Positions 24,442-32,827 of a stretch of DNA of 56,217 bases are shown in pieces. Within the stretch, counting starts at the first letter, position 1. Each line of letters opens with the position of its first letter. This DNA is from Pseudonocardia sp. N23 (lineage in GTDB: Bacteria; Actinomycetota; Actinomycetes; Mycobacteriales; Pseudonocardiaceae). The stretch spans positions 1 through 56,217 of the forward strand of contig NZ_BEGX01000019.1 in NCBI RefSeq assembly GCF_002583555.1, given 5' to 3'. The notes below the pieces were generated by a model that saw nothing but the letters and a program-made list of their open reading frames with translations, did not search any database and was not told the origin of the DNA. Made by a program: the position numbers and the translations under genes.

Positions 24442-25653
24442 TCAGTCCGGCCGGCCGAGCGGCGGGCCGCCGTGCCAGTCCAGGCAGACGACCGTGGCGT
24501 CGTCACGCAGATCGCCGCCCGTGGCCACCAGGACCTCCTCGCCGATGGTGTAGACCACCTCGCGGGGATGCCGGTCAGCGGTCGCGGCCAGGAGCGCCTC
24601 GACGTCGACAACCTCGGCGTTGCGTTCCAGGATCCCGTCGGTGACCAGGACGATCCGGTCCCCCGCGCGCAGGTCGACGTGCTGCACCGCGAACTCGTGG
24701 CCGGCGTAGAGGCCGAACGGGATGTCGATCCCCAGCTCGATCACGGCGGCCTCACCCCCACGGACCCGGTACGGCAACGGATGTCCCGCGTTGACGACGG
24801 CCAGCCGCGCACGAGCCCGGTCGACGCGGACGAGCTGCCCGGTCACGAACTCCCCGGGCCGCGAGTGGGCGACGAGCGCATCGTTGGCACGGCCGGCCTG
24901 GTCCAGCAGGTCGAGCTGATGACGACGGCCGTTGCGCAGGCTGCCCACCAGCACCGTGGCGAGAAGGGCGGCGGTGACGTCGTGCCCGACGGCGTCGGTG
25001 ATGGACAGATGCAGGCTGTCGCGGTCGAGGGCGTAGTCGAAGGTGTCCCCGCCGACGGCGTTGGCAGGCTCCAGCCAGCCCGACACGGTGAACTGCCCCG
25101 CCTCGCAGGTGAACGCGCTCGGCAACAGCCGGCGCTGGATCTCCGCGGCGAGGGAGAACGGGGTGCTGCGTTGCGCCCACTCGAACAGGTCGGTGTGCCG
25201 ACGGCTGCCGACCACGACGTAGGCGAGAGCCCGGGCCGCCGCCGCGATGTCCGCGATCGCGAACCCGTCGGGGGTCTCCGGCAGACGCACCTCGACGACG
25301 CCCATCGTGTCGCCCCGGTCGGTCACCGGCACGATCAGCCTGCTCCCGTCGCGGTCGGTACGAAGATCGGGTCGCTGCGAGCGGAGAACCCCCTCATAGA
25401 CCGTGCCCGCCAGCTGAACGACGGGAACGTCCTCGGCGGCGCCCTGATGGAGCCGGGCCGCGTTGGCGTCCGTGCCACCGAACCGCGCGACCGCCCGCCC
25501 GCTGAGGTCGGTGATCCAGAACCAGACGTCGGTCGCCGACAACATCGCGGCCATCGCATCGGCCATGACGTCGATCGCCTCGACGGGTGAGGCCGCCTCG
25601 GCCATGTCCATGAGTTCCCGCAGGTCCAGCACCGGGACCCGGGAGGAAGGCAT
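24442..25653 (-). CDS. GAF-SpoIIE serine phosphatase (RsbU/PP2C type)
   Basis: 403 residues. An N-terminal GAF-like sensor domain (about 5-160; TDVWFWITDLSGRAVARFGG) precedes a SpoIIE phosphatase domain (LAAEIQRRLLPSAF, VGGDTFDYALDRDSLHLSIT, DAVGHDVTAALLAT, DRIVLVTDGILERN, RDDATVVCLDW). The Asp residues for two metals are present (GGDTFD, DAVGHD, TDG, DDAT). Such proteins dephosphorylate anti-anti-sigma factors. No sigma-factor partner is adjacent. It ends 12 bases from the synthetase pseudogene. Confidence 0.88.
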   Translation of the reverse strand: MPSSRVPVLDLRELMDMAEAASPVEAIDVMADAMAAMLSATDVWFWITDLSGRAVARFGGTDANAARLHQGAAEDVPVVQLAGTVYEGVLRSQRPDLRTDRDGSRLIVPVTDRGDTMGVVEVRLPETPDGFAIADIAAAARALAYVVVGSRRHTDLFEWAQRSTPFSLAAEIQRRLLPSAFTCEAGQFTVSGWLEPANAVGGDTFDYALDRDSLHLSITDAVGHDVTAALLATVLVGSLRNGRRHQLDLLDQAGRANDALVAHSRPGEFVTGQLVRVDRARARLAVVNAGHPLPYRVRGGEAAVIELGIDIPFGLYAGHEFAVQHVDLRAGDRIVLVTDGILERNAEVVDVEALLAATADRHPREVVYTIGEEVLVATGGDLRDDATVVCLDWHGGPPLGRPD

Positions 25654-26007
25654 GCGACGAGACTAGTGACAGCCGGGCGGACAGCGAGCTCGACCGCGCC
25701 CAGACGGAGACGCTGTTCCTCTCCCCCGCCTGACCCCCTCTCCGCGTCGAGGAGACCACCGTGTCCGCACACACCACCACCCTCGACCTCTCGCAGACCG
25801 ACACCGTCCTCGGCGCCTGCAACCCTGCCCCCGCCAAGGGCGCCTCCGCGCGGCTACGCGCCGCACTCGACCGGTTCCCATGTGCGACAGCGCTCGGCAT
25901 ACTCCACCCTCTCACCGGTCCGGACCAGGAGCGGCGCTCGGACCGAGGGAGCAGCACCGTTGACTGCGACCGCCATGGTCTCGGGAGGAAGGGAAGGGTG
26001 AGCCTCG
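25654..26007. other. Intergenic stretch, no supported gene
   Basis: A frame from GTG 25761 (MSAHTTTLDLSQTDTVLGAC) has a plausible start and a phrase VLGACNPA reminiscent of DUF302 proteins. It soon turns into low-complexity Arg/Gly text and overlaps the next gene by 100 bases, so I treat it as a relic at best. The promoter of the VIT1-like gene should be here; I see no clear boxes. Confidence 0.3.
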
Positions 26008-26796
26008 TTGACCGACGACGGCACGACCGCGGCCGGAACCCCGCAGGACGGACCCGGCAGCCCGCCGGTGGGCAACACAGCGGGCGCCCGGCAGGTACAC
26101 CTCGGTGAGGCCCACGTCGGAGGGCTGAGCTCGCGGCTCAACTGGCTGCGCGCCGGCGTGCTGGGCGCGAACGACGGCATCGTCTCCGTGGCCGGCCTCG
26201 TCGTCGGAGTCGCCGGAGCGACACTCGAACGCGGCCCCATCCTCATCGCCGGTGTCGCCGGGCTGACCGCCGGCGCAGTATCGATGGCACTCGGGGAGTA
26301 CATCTCCGTCAGCAGCCAACGCGACTCCGAACTGGCCCAGCTCGCCACCGAACGCCATGAGCTCGTCAAGGACCCCGAGGCCGAACTCCACGAGCTCGCC
26401 GCCCTCTACGAAGCCAAGGGCCTCACGCCGGCTACCGCACGCACCGTCGCGACCGAGCTCACCGCCCACGACGCGCTCGCCGCGCACCTCGACGCGGAGC
26501 TCAACCTCAACCCCGACGAGCTGACCAGCCCGACGCACGCCGCTGCGGCATCAGCGCTGTCGTTCCTGCTCGGCGCCGCGCTCCCGCTCATCGCCATCCT
26601 GCTACCACCTCCGGCGTGGCGGGTCCCTGTCACCGTGCTCGTCGTACTCGTCGCGCTCGGCCTGACCGGCTGGATCAGCGCCCGCATCGGTGGTGGCGGT
26701 GCCCGCCGCGCGGTTCTGCGGGTGGTCATCGGCGGTGCCGCAGGACTCGCCGTCACCTACGGCATCGGACACCTCTTCGGCGCCGCAGTCGGGTGA
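26008..26796 (+). CDS. VIT1/CCC1-family iron/manganese transporter
   Basis: 262 residues from TTG 26008 (GGAAGGG upstream). After a 45-residue soluble start, the family core reads LRAGVLGANDGIVSVAGLVVGVAGA and AGLTAGAVSMALGEYISVSSQRDSE, the two VIT1 hallmark segments. An amphipathic metal-binding region follows (ELAQLATERHELVKDPEAELHELAALYEAKG), then three more membrane helices. It moves Fe(II)/Mn(II) out of the cytosol. No iron-regulatory box is visible. Confidence 0.85.
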   Translation: MTDDGTTAAGTPQDGPGSPPVGNTAGARQVHLGEAHVGGLSSRLNWLRAGVLGANDGIVSVAGLVVGVAGATLERGPILIAGVAGLTAGAVSMALGEYISVSSQRDSELAQLATERHELVKDPEAELHELAALYEAKGLTPATARTVATELTAHDALAAHLDAELNLNPDELTSPTHAAAASALSFLLGAALPLIAILLPPPAWRVPVTVLVVLVALGLTGWISARIGGGGARRAVLRVVIGGAAGLAVTYGIGHLFGAAVG

Positions 26797-26864
26797 CTGG
26801 CCGTGGCGCCGGAGCAACGAGACTCAGGAGCGTCGACACATGCTCGTCGCGCGACCAGGCCTGC

Positions 26865-27332
26865 TCACGCCCTCGGGCTCTTGCCGGCCTCACGCCGGGA
26901 GCAGATCACCGGCCGCAAAGAGGTGTCGCGCAACCGCTCGGCCACGGCAGCCGCCGGGCCGCGCAGTCCGAGCACCACGGCGGCGGCCACAGCCGCCCCG
27001 AACAGCAGGCCCACCGCCACATCAGTCGGATAGTGCACCCCGACATAGACCCGCGAGAACGCCAGCAGCAGCGCGAGAACCGCAGCCACCACCCCCAGCC
27101 TGCGCTGCAGGATCCATAGGCCAACCACGAGCGCACCGGCGATCACGGCGTGGTCGCTGGGCATCGAGTAGTCCGTGCTGCACGGCAGCAGCACCTGTGC
27201 GTCCGGCATCGCGGCGCACGGCCGGGCTCGCCCGATCGTGACTAATGCCGACACCCCACTATTGCCGAGAGAACAAGACAGAACTCCCCGAATCAGACCT
27301 GGAATTGCCATGGTCGACTGACTGCGGTTCAC
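26865..27332 (-). pseudogene. PAP2-superfamily phosphatase, N-terminal part lost
   Basis: The C-terminal two thirds of a membrane PAP2 phosphatase: RARPCAAMPDAQVLL (end of motif 1), CSTDYSMPSDHAVIAGALVV (motif 2, PSDH), and FSRVYVGVHYPTDVAVGLLF (motif 3). Upstream of about 27235 the sequence no longer resembles the family, and the first membrane segments with the KxxxxxxRP lysine are gone. An ATG at 27332 gives a 155-residue frame with a foreign leader. The break coincides with the start of the AT-richer nitrile island. Confidence 0.6.
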
Positions 27333-27505
27333 ATCACGAGCGCAAGATGGTCAGCGCGAACGGCAAGTACGCCATATCGCAGGCATCCTCCGGCAGAGGT
27401 CGGGACTCACGCACTCGACTCACTGAATCCACCAGCCAGTCGAAATTAACATACTTTCAGACCGATTTACCCGCGCAACTCACCGACAACTTGGGTGAAG
27501 CTGGG
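27235..27505. other. AT-richer junction segment at left edge of the nitrile island
   Basis: Base composition drops clearly compared with both sides (for example the run gaaattaacatactttcag near 27440). No gene, RNA gene or transposon end is recognised. It links the broken PAP2 gene to the regulator gene at 27506 and is probably the left boundary of acquired DNA. Confidence 0.4.
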
Positions 27506-28576
27506 TCAGACAGTGGTCAACTGGTCCTGAATGTCGAACTCCAGCTCCTGGGCCACCGCCATGTAGACGCTCTGTTCGAGCTGGTTTCCATTCATTCGCA
27601 CAGTGCCCCGAGGACCCTCGTAGACCAGACCCTCGGCGGCGGTGATCATCCGATAGACGTCGAGACTGCCGGCGCGCGTGACCAGTTGAGCGAGGAGGAG
27701 CATTGCCTCGTAACAAGACTCGCCGATGCTGTTGAGCGGAGGTGCACCGGCACCGAAGCGCTGGTAGTACCGCGCTGCAAACTCCAGGCTTTGCGTCGTA
27801 TTCAGTCCGTCGAAGTATCCCGCCGCCGCAAACAGGCCGGTATTGGCCGCCCCGCTCCCTGCCAGCAGCATATTCTCTTCGACGTGGGGACTGAGCCTCT
27901 CCACCACGCCGACAAGGCCCCATTCAGCGAATTGCCGATTGAACTCGACACCGTCCTGACCGACGAGCAACATCATCACTGTGTCAGCGCCGCACACTTC
28001 GATTTCGTGCAGGACCCGTGAAAAGTCAGTGGTGCCCAGGGGCACATATGTCTCGGCCAGTAGCGGCGTCCCCGCTCGCCGCGCCTCCAAGCGTGCCACG
28101 GCGCCGGTCAGACGCGGCCAGATGTAGTCATTCCCGACGAGCAACCAACGCCGCGCCCCGAGCTGGCTCGTCATCCATTGCATGGCGGGCACAAGTTGCG
28201 ACGCCGGAGTCTCTCCGGCCATGAAGACACCGGGTGTGTTCTCTCCACCCTCGTGCAGCGGTGCGTAGACATAGGGAACGCGGTGCGCGGTCCGGCGTGC
28301 GACCTCTCGGCGCACCGCCGAGATGTGCCAACCGGTCACGGCGTCGACCGCACCCATCGTAATCAGGGCGTCGATCTGGTCGGCGACGATCTCGGGAGGA
28401 GCGGAGCCGTCGACCACGGTCAGGCGGACCTCGCGCCCGAGCAACCCGGACCGGGCGTTCAGCTCTTCGACGGCGAGCGTTGCGCACGCCTCACACGATG
28501 CCCCGTAGATGCCGGCCGAGCCCTGCAGTGGCATGACGAAGGCGAGGTCGACCGTGTCGCGTCCAGCACGACTCAT
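27506..28576 (-). CDS. AmiC/NhhC-like amide-sensing regulator (cytosolic periplasmic-binding-protein fold)
   Basis: 356 residues. A type I periplasmic-binding-protein fold without signal peptide starts directly at VDLAFVMPLQGSAGIYG. It has the features of AmiC and of NhhC, the nitrile-hydratase regulators: AGETPASQLVPAMQWM, GARRWLLVGNDYIWPR, YVPLGTTDFSRVL, and the long C-terminal lobe SIGESCYEAMLLLAQLV. It presumably binds amides and controls nitrile-hydratase expression, perhaps with the divergent MarR protein, as NhhC and NhhD do in Rhodococcus rhodochrous J1. The operator-like motif CATGTGAAATG lies between the two genes. Confidence 0.82.
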   Translation of the reverse strand: MSRAGRDTVDLAFVMPLQGSAGIYGASCEACATLAVEELNARSGLLGREVRLTVVDGSAPPEIVADQIDALITMGAVDAVTGWHISAVRREVARRTAHRVPYVYAPLHEGGENTPGVFMAGETPASQLVPAMQWMTSQLGARRWLLVGNDYIWPRLTGAVARLEARRAGTPLLAETYVPLGTTDFSRVLHEIEVCGADTVMMLLVGQDGVEFNRQFAEWGLVGVVERLSPHVEENMLLAGSGAANTGLFAAAGYFDGLNTTQSLEFAARYYQRFGAGAPPLNSIGESCYEAMLLLAQLVTRAGSLDVYRMITAAEGLVYEGPRGTVRMNGNQLEQSVYMAVAQELEFDIQDQLTTV

Positions 28577-28615
28577 CAGGTCTCCTTCGACTGCTCAGGC
28601 TTGCCCCTCGAACTG

Positions 28616-28629
28616 TCTCATGTGAAATG
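28616..28629. promoter_or_regulatory. Island motif copy 1 (CATGTGAAATG)
   Basis: CATGTGAAATG at 28619-28629, with TCA-TG-TGA dyad symmetry, lies between the divergent AmiC-like and MarR genes. A second dyad TGAAA-8-TTTCA follows at 28638-28655. The same motif occurs upstream of the nitrile hydratase and amidase genes. Confidence 0.5.
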
Positions 28630-28671
28630 CTGTCGCTTGAAAACATCGTGTTTCAGGGAGGGATGCTCGGC

Positions 28672-29118
28672 ATGGAAGACCCTACGGCCCCGGTCAGCCT
28701 CGCGCTACTACTTGCACAGGCCGAGAGGCATGCGAACGACCGGCTCGACGAGGTGCTGCGGGCAACGGGACTGACCGTCGACCAGTACCGCGTGCTGCTG
28801 CAGCTCACCGACGGACAGGGCCACTCGATGGCCGAGGTCGCAGAGCAGGCAGTGCTCGCTCCAGCGACGCTGACGCGGGTCGTCGACCGACTCACCCAGC
28901 TCAATCTCCTCCATCGGCGGGTCGACCCCGTGGACCGCCGACGCGCCCTCCTCTACATGTCGCATCGCGGGGAGCCGCTGATCAGACAGGTCATCAACGA
29001 GGAGGAGGCCGTGAAGGAGGAGCTCGAGACGCGACTCGGAGTGGTCGATTTCAACCACCTGCTCGACACCCTGACCAGGATGATCTCCGCACAAGAGGCG
29101 AGCTCGACCGCGGGCTGA
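28672..29118 (+). CDS. MarR-family regulator (NhhD-like)
   Basis: 148 residues from ATG 28672, chosen for GGAGGG eight bases upstream. The winged helix reads LTVDQYRVLLQLTDGQGHSMAEVAEQAVLAPATLTRVVDRLTQLNLLHRRVDPVDRRRALLYMS. Its place between an AmiC-like gene and the nitrile-hydratase genes parallels NhhD, a MarR-type positive regulator in Rhodococcus rhodochrous J1. It probably binds the TTTCAT/ATGAAA-type motifs of the island. Repressor or activator action cannot be decided from sequence. Confidence 0.82.
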   Translation: MEDPTAPVSLALLLAQAERHANDRLDEVLRATGLTVDQYRVLLQLTDGQGHSMAEVAEQAVLAPATLTRVVDRLTQLNLLHRRVDPVDRRRALLYMSHRGEPLIRQVINEEEAVKEELETRLGVVDFNHLLDTLTRMISAQEASSTAG

Positions 29119-29175
29119 CGTGTACTCAGGCGTGCGAGACGCGACGACGATTAGTCGTTCCGGGTGAAAACAAAC

Positions 29176-29186
29176 CATATGAAATG
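29176..29186. promoter_or_regulatory. Island motif copy 2 (CATATGAAATG)
   Basis: CATATGAAATG lies 88 bases before the nitrile hydratase beta start, amid further TGAAA repeats at 29165 and 29185. It differs from copy 1 at a single base. Confidence 0.5.
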
Positions 29187-29273
29187 AAACTTGCCCTCAC
29201 CGCGTCTAGGGTCCTCGCACGGCGCCGGAGCACGGCGTCGTGCACGACGACGACGTGGAGGAGTGACCCGCCG

Positions 29274-29975
29274 ATGCATGGACCGCACGATGTAGGTGGC
29301 CGCGACGGCCTCGGCCCGGTGATCGAGGTCTTCAAGGACCCCGAGCAGCCGCCTTTCCGGTACCCCTTCGAGGGTCGTATGCATGCCCTCACCGCCATGG
29401 CGATCGTAGGTGGCGCCTTCAATCTCGACGAGCAGCGCCACGGCATCGAACTGATGCCGTGGGCGCACTACACGGACTCGAACTACTACGAGCACTGGCT
29501 CTACTCGGTCGAGAAGCTGCTCAACGACAAGGGGATCATCACCCACGAGGAGATCGACGAACGGGTCCGCACCCAACCAGCGGGTTCATTCACCGCGAAC
29601 CCCTCGAAGCCTGCTGAGCTCAGCCCTCTCGCCGAGAAGATGATGAGCGTCCTGTGGGCTGGCTCTCCGCACAATCTCGACACCGACGAGAAAGCGCGGT
29701 TCTCGCCCGGTGACACCGTTCGAGTCCGCAACATCAACGTCGCGACGCACAACCGCCTTCCCGGCTACCTGAACGGCGCGGTCGGCGTCGTGCACTGGCA
29801 CCACGGAGCTCATCACGATCCAGCGTCGAGCGCCCACCGCCAGACCGACGAGCCCAACCACCTCTACACGGTTCGATTCGACAAGGCCGATCTGTGGGGT
29901 TCCGAGGTCGCAGCGGGACAGGGCGACTTCCACCTCTACGCGGACCTGTTCGAGAGCTACCTCGACGCCGTCTGA
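29274..29975 (+). CDS. nthB: Nitrile hydratase subunit beta
   Basis: 233 residues from ATG 29274 with GGAGGAG nine bases upstream. The start MHGPHDVGGRDGLGPV is the family hallmark (MDGIHDxGG). FEGRMHALTAMAIVGGAFNLDE, YYEHWLYSVEKLL and the SH3-like C-terminal barrel (FSPGDTVRVRNINVATHNRLPGYL, LYTVRFDKADLWG, DLFESYLD) follow. The beta-alpha gene order with a downstream activator is the order of cobalt-type enzymes. Together with alpha it hydrates nitriles to amides in the cytosol. Confidence 0.93.
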   Translation: MHGPHDVGGRDGLGPVIEVFKDPEQPPFRYPFEGRMHALTAMAIVGGAFNLDEQRHGIELMPWAHYTDSNYYEHWLYSVEKLLNDKGIITHEEIDERVRTQPAGSFTANPSKPAELSPLAEKMMSVLWAGSPHNLDTDEKARFSPGDTVRVRNINVATHNRLPGYLNGAVGVVHWHHGAHHDPASSAHRQTDEPNHLYTVRFDKADLWGSEVAAGQGDFHLYADLFESYLDAV

Positions 29976-30005
29976 CCCACCTGACCAAAGCGGGAGAGCA
30001 CAACC

Positions 30006-30629
30006 ATGACCACCCCCGAAAAACTCGAGAGCGGCAAGCTGAGCTGGATGTCGCTCGACGACGTCGAGGCCCGTGTCCGAGCGTTGGAGTCGCTGCTCGT
30101 CGAGCGTGGCCTGGCCGAGTCCTCGGCCGTCGACGCCGTTGTGAACGCGTTCGAGAACGACATGGGCCCGATGAACGGCGCCAAGGTCGTCGCCCGTGCG
30201 TGGACGGAACCGGACTTCAAGGAATGGCTCCTGCGCGACGCCACCGCAGCGATCGGGTCGATGGGCTTCACCGGCCTGCAGAGTGAGCACCTGCTGGCCG
30301 TGGAGAACACAGACGATGTGCACAACGTCATCGTGTGCACGCTCTGCTCGTGCTACCCGTGGACACTGCTGGGGATCCCACCGGCGTGGTTCAAGTACCC
30401 CCAGTACCGTGCGCGGGTCGTCAAGGAGCCGCGCGAGGTTCTCGCGGAGTTCGGCGTGCAGCTCGATCCGCACGTGCGGATCGACGTCTGGGACACCAGC
30501 GCCGAGCTGCGTTACCTGGTGTTGCCCCAGCGTCCTGCCGGTACCGACGGCTGGAGTGCCGAGCAGTTGGCTGGGATCGTCAGCCGCGACTCGATGGTGG
30601 GCGTCGCGATCGTGGACGAGCCGGCGTGA
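30006..30629 (+). CDS. nthA: Nitrile hydratase subunit alpha, cobalt type
   Basis: 207 residues. The metal site is V-Cys111-Thr112-Leu113-Cys114-Ser115-Cys116-Y. Thr after the first Cys marks the Co(III) class (iron enzymes have Ser). Cys114 and Cys116 are expected to be oxidised to sulfinic and sulfenic acid. Other blocks are RAWTEPDFKEWLLRDATAA and VHNVIVCTLCSCYPW, PQYRARVVKEPREVLAEFG and IRIDVWDTSAELRYLVLP-like IDVWDTSAELRYLVLPQRPA. It starts 30 bases after beta and overlaps the activator gene by four bases. Confidence 0.94.
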   Translation: MTTPEKLESGKLSWMSLDDVEARVRALESLLVERGLAESSAVDAVVNAFENDMGPMNGAKVVARAWTEPDFKEWLLRDATAAIGSMGFTGLQSEHLLAVENTDDVHNVIVCTLCSCYPWTLLGIPPAWFKYPQYRARVVKEPREVLAEFGVQLDPHVRIDVWDTSAELRYLVLPQRPAGTDGWSAEQLAGIVSRDSMVGVAIVDEPA

Positions 30630-30997
30630 CCGCGTCGATCACCGTCCCCGACCTCGACGGCGTCGCGGCGATCCCACGCTCCAACGGCGAGCCGACCTTT
30701 GACGCACCGTGGCAGAGCCGCGCGTTCGGCATGGTCGTGAGCCTGCACGAGCAGGGCCTGTACCGGTGGGACGAGTTCAAGACCCTGCTGATCGACGAGA
30801 TCGAGCGCAGCGGCATCACCGACACCTGTGACCCGGCGGTGTACTACCGCCAGTTCACAGGTGCCTTCTTCCGCCTGCTCGAGGCTCGAGGCATCCTCTC
30901 GGCCACCGAGCTCGAAGTGCGCACCGACGAAGAAAAACGGCTGCTCGCCCACGAGGACGAGCACGCCGACGGCCGCGGCCATGGACACGGTCACTGA
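30626..30997 (+). CDS. Nitrile hydratase activator/accessory protein with His-rich tail
   Basis: 123 residues from GTG 30626, overlapping the alpha stop. The body (FDAPWQSRAFGMVVSLHEQGLYRWDEFKTLLIDEI, YYRQFTGAFFRLLEARGIL) matches the nitrile-hydratase accessory family (NhhG/P14K type), related to the beta N-terminus. This class escorts cobalt-loaded alpha to beta by subunit swapping. The tail HEDEHADGRGHGHGH is rich in His and acids and could hold cobalt. The body ends in a usual way, so the tail is an addition worth noting. No separate cobalt transporter is present. Confidence 0.87.
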   Translation: MTASITVPDLDGVAAIPRSNGEPTFDAPWQSRAFGMVVSLHEQGLYRWDEFKTLLIDEIERSGITDTCDPAVYYRQFTGAFFRLLEARGILSATELEVRTDEEKRLLAHEDEHADGRGHGHGH

Positions 30998-31017
30998 CGC
31001 GTCGCACGTCACCACCG

Positions 31018-31054
31018 GAACCAGGCCGGCGTCGCAACGACGCCGGCCTGGTTC
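31018..31054. terminator. Bidirectional hairpin terminator
   Basis: A perfect 17-bp stem (left arm 31018-31034, ending GGCGTCG; right arm 31038-31054) with a 3-base loop CAA. It lies between the ends of the convergent activator and formamidase genes. Confidence 0.8.
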
Positions 31055-31067
31055 GTTCGTCACGAAC

Positions 31068-32084
31068 TCAGAGGACCCTGGACGCACGCTCTCTCAGGTC
31101 GCGGTGGATGGCACCGTAGGCGGCGGCCTCCGGCAGCAGGGACTTCCGGACCTTCGTGACCGCGCTGTAGTTGACGTCGACGACGTTGGCGATCGGTGTG
31201 AGGGAGATCTGGGTCAGGAGCTGGTAGGCGTCGAGCTGGTCGAGTCCGTGTAGCTCGCTGAGCCAGTCGACCATCTCCACCTGCCCGATTCGCCATGCGT
31301 CCTCCAGTGGGCGCGAGGAACCGACGGTCATGATGAACTCGTCGTTCTCCATCCGAGGCCAGGCCGGAGCATGCCCCTTGATCAGCTCGACGATCAGCGT
31401 CGAGTCCATTGCACCCTCGATCGCCGTTCCACAGCTCTCGCCCTCACCCTGCCGGTAGTGACCGTCGCCGATCGAGAAGAGTGCGCCTGGAACGTTGACC
31501 GGGAGGTAGACGGTGGCGCCCGCGCGCATCTCGGGCGTGTCCATGTTGCCTCCGAAGTTGTCGGGGGTCAGGGAGGTCCGGACCTCCCGCAGCGGGGGAG
31601 CCACCCCGACCGTCCCGAGCATCGGTTCCATCGGAAGCTCGACCGAGAACGGCTCGCGACCGGCGACGGGTCGCCGCGCTTCGAACAGAGCGACGTTCCG
31701 CGCACGGTCGATCTGATAGATCCAGGTGAGTTCGGGCAGCGGTTGCTGGAGCGTTCTGGTGCGGTCGGTACCGGTCAGGCCGCCGAAGAACGGGATGGTG
31801 GTCGACGCTGCCCAGTCCCGGGCGGGGGTGAGGTCGACGATGTGCAGCACCAGCGTATCGCCCGGCTCAGCACCTTCGACGTAGAAGGGTCCCGTCTGCG
31901 GGTTCAGGTACCGCGTGTCGAGCAGTTCAGTCGGCCGGTCGGTCGTGCGCTGGAGCACCCCGCCGAACGCGTCCTCGCTCCACAGTCGCAGCACGTCGCC
32001 GGCTTGCACCGTCCGGACCGGAGCCGCGCCCCCGAACGTGAAGACGTAGTCCGATGGTGTCGGTCGGAACTCGATGTCAGCCAT
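31068..32084 (-). CDS. Acetamidase/formamidase (FmdA/AmdA family)
   Basis: 338 residues from ATG 32084 with GGAGGAG upstream. Family features are YVEGAEPGDTLVLHIVDL, VRTSLTPDNFGGNMDTPEMR, and the metal-binding block FSIGDGHYRQGEGESCGTAIE. The enzyme releases ammonia from short amides, giving the acid, and so performs the second step after nitrile hydratase. It is transcribed toward the hydratase genes, separated by the hairpin at 31018-31054. Its promoter region carries the same CATGTGAAATG motif. This amidase family is unrelated to the amidase-signature enzymes that usually accompany nitrile hydratase. Confidence 0.88.
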   Translation of the reverse strand: MADIEFRPTPSDYVFTFGGAAPVRTVQAGDVLRLWSEDAFGGVLQRTTDRPTELLDTRYLNPQTGPFYVEGAEPGDTLVLHIVDLTPARDWAASTTIPFFGGLTGTDRTRTLQQPLPELTWIYQIDRARNVALFEARRPVAGREPFSVELPMEPMLGTVGVAPPLREVRTSLTPDNFGGNMDTPEMRAGATVYLPVNVPGALFSIGDGHYRQGEGESCGTAIEGAMDSTLIVELIKGHAPAWPRMENDEFIMTVGSSRPLEDAWRIGQVEMVDWLSELHGLDQLDAYQLLTQISLTPIANVVDVNYSAVTKVRKSLLPEAAAYGAIHRDLRERASRVL

Positions 32085-32102
32085 CCGTACTCCTCCTCAT
32101 AG

Positions 32103-32116
32103 ATTTCATGTGAAAT
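32103..32116. promoter_or_regulatory. Island motif copy 3 (ATTTCATGTGAAAT)
   Basis: The most symmetric copy: ATTTCA-TG-TGAAAT, 6-bp arms with a 2-bp centre, 19 bases upstream of the formamidase start and 127 bases before the divergent DUF1097 gene. It contains CATGTGAAATG (to 32117), identical to copy 1. Confidence 0.6.
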
Positions 32117-32243
32117 GATATCTTGAGGATGGGCGTACTGGAAGCTATAGTTTCAGCAGCTCATAGCTGCTCTGAAGCTCCTGAACACAAAGTTCCGACC
32201 GAAATTACTCTCTTCGGGCCGAACTCCATCGAGAGGACCCGAC

Positions 32244-32765
32244 ATGGGCGAGAAGACTGCACTCACGGTGTCGGTGGGTGTATGGGGAGCGATCTCCACC
32301 TGGCTGACGGCGACGATCCTGCCCTTGCCGGTGTGGGTCGTCTTCCTCGCGTGGGCGTGCGCATTCCTCGTAGGAAGCGGCGTACGGGGCGCCACCCTGT
32401 CGGCGTTGGCCAACCTGGTGGGCATCGCCGTCGCGACCGTGACGCTCCTTGCGATCAATGCTGCAGGCGGCAGCACGTTGATCCTCGGGATCGGGGTCGG
32501 ACTCGGCAGCGCCCTGATGATCGCGCTGTCGCGGATCCTGGTACTCAGCGCGACGCCGGCGATCGTGGTGGGATTCGCCGTCACCGTCGCGACCATGGTC
32601 GCGACCGATGTGCCGATCACTCACGCAGGCGCCGACCACCCCGCCCTGGTGGCGGCAGCCGCCGTCGTGGCGGGAGCCGTGTTCGCGGTGCTGTCGGGAC
32701 GCACGGCGGCGCTGCTCACCGCTCGTCGAGACGATCCTGACCCGGTCGGCGAAGCGGCAGCGTGA
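32244..32765 (+). CDS. DUF1097 family membrane protein
   Basis: 173 residues with five or six hydrophobic helices covering almost the whole chain (VGVWGAISTWLTATILPLPVWVVFLAWACAFLVGSG and onward). The pattern is that of DUF1097 inner-membrane proteins of unknown function. It diverges from the formamidase gene and precedes an allophanate-hydrolase-like remnant. A role as small-solute (amide, ammonium or acid) carrier is possible but not shown. Confidence 0.7.
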   Translation: MGEKTALTVSVGVWGAISTWLTATILPLPVWVVFLAWACAFLVGSGVRGATLSALANLVGIAVATVTLLAINAAGGSTLILGIGVGLGSALMIALSRILVLSATPAIVVGFAVTVATMVATDVPITHAGADHPALVAAAAVVAGAVFAVLSGRTAALLTARRDDPDPVGEAAA

Positions 32766-32827
32766 CGCGGCCCGCACCCACCACATGCTTCCATGTGCAA
32801 CCTTTCCGAAGGAGCACTTCCACCATC

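Noticed and set aside
23666..24553. 295-codon frame that looks like an intact AMP-dependent ligase
   Set aside because: It is only the C-terminal half of the synthetase, lacking the AMP-binding P-loop, which lies upstream beyond a stop and frameshifts.
25761..26108. Possible small protein starting MSAHTTTLDLS
   Set aside because: Turns into Arg/Gly-rich nonsense and overlaps the VIT1-like gene by 100 bases.
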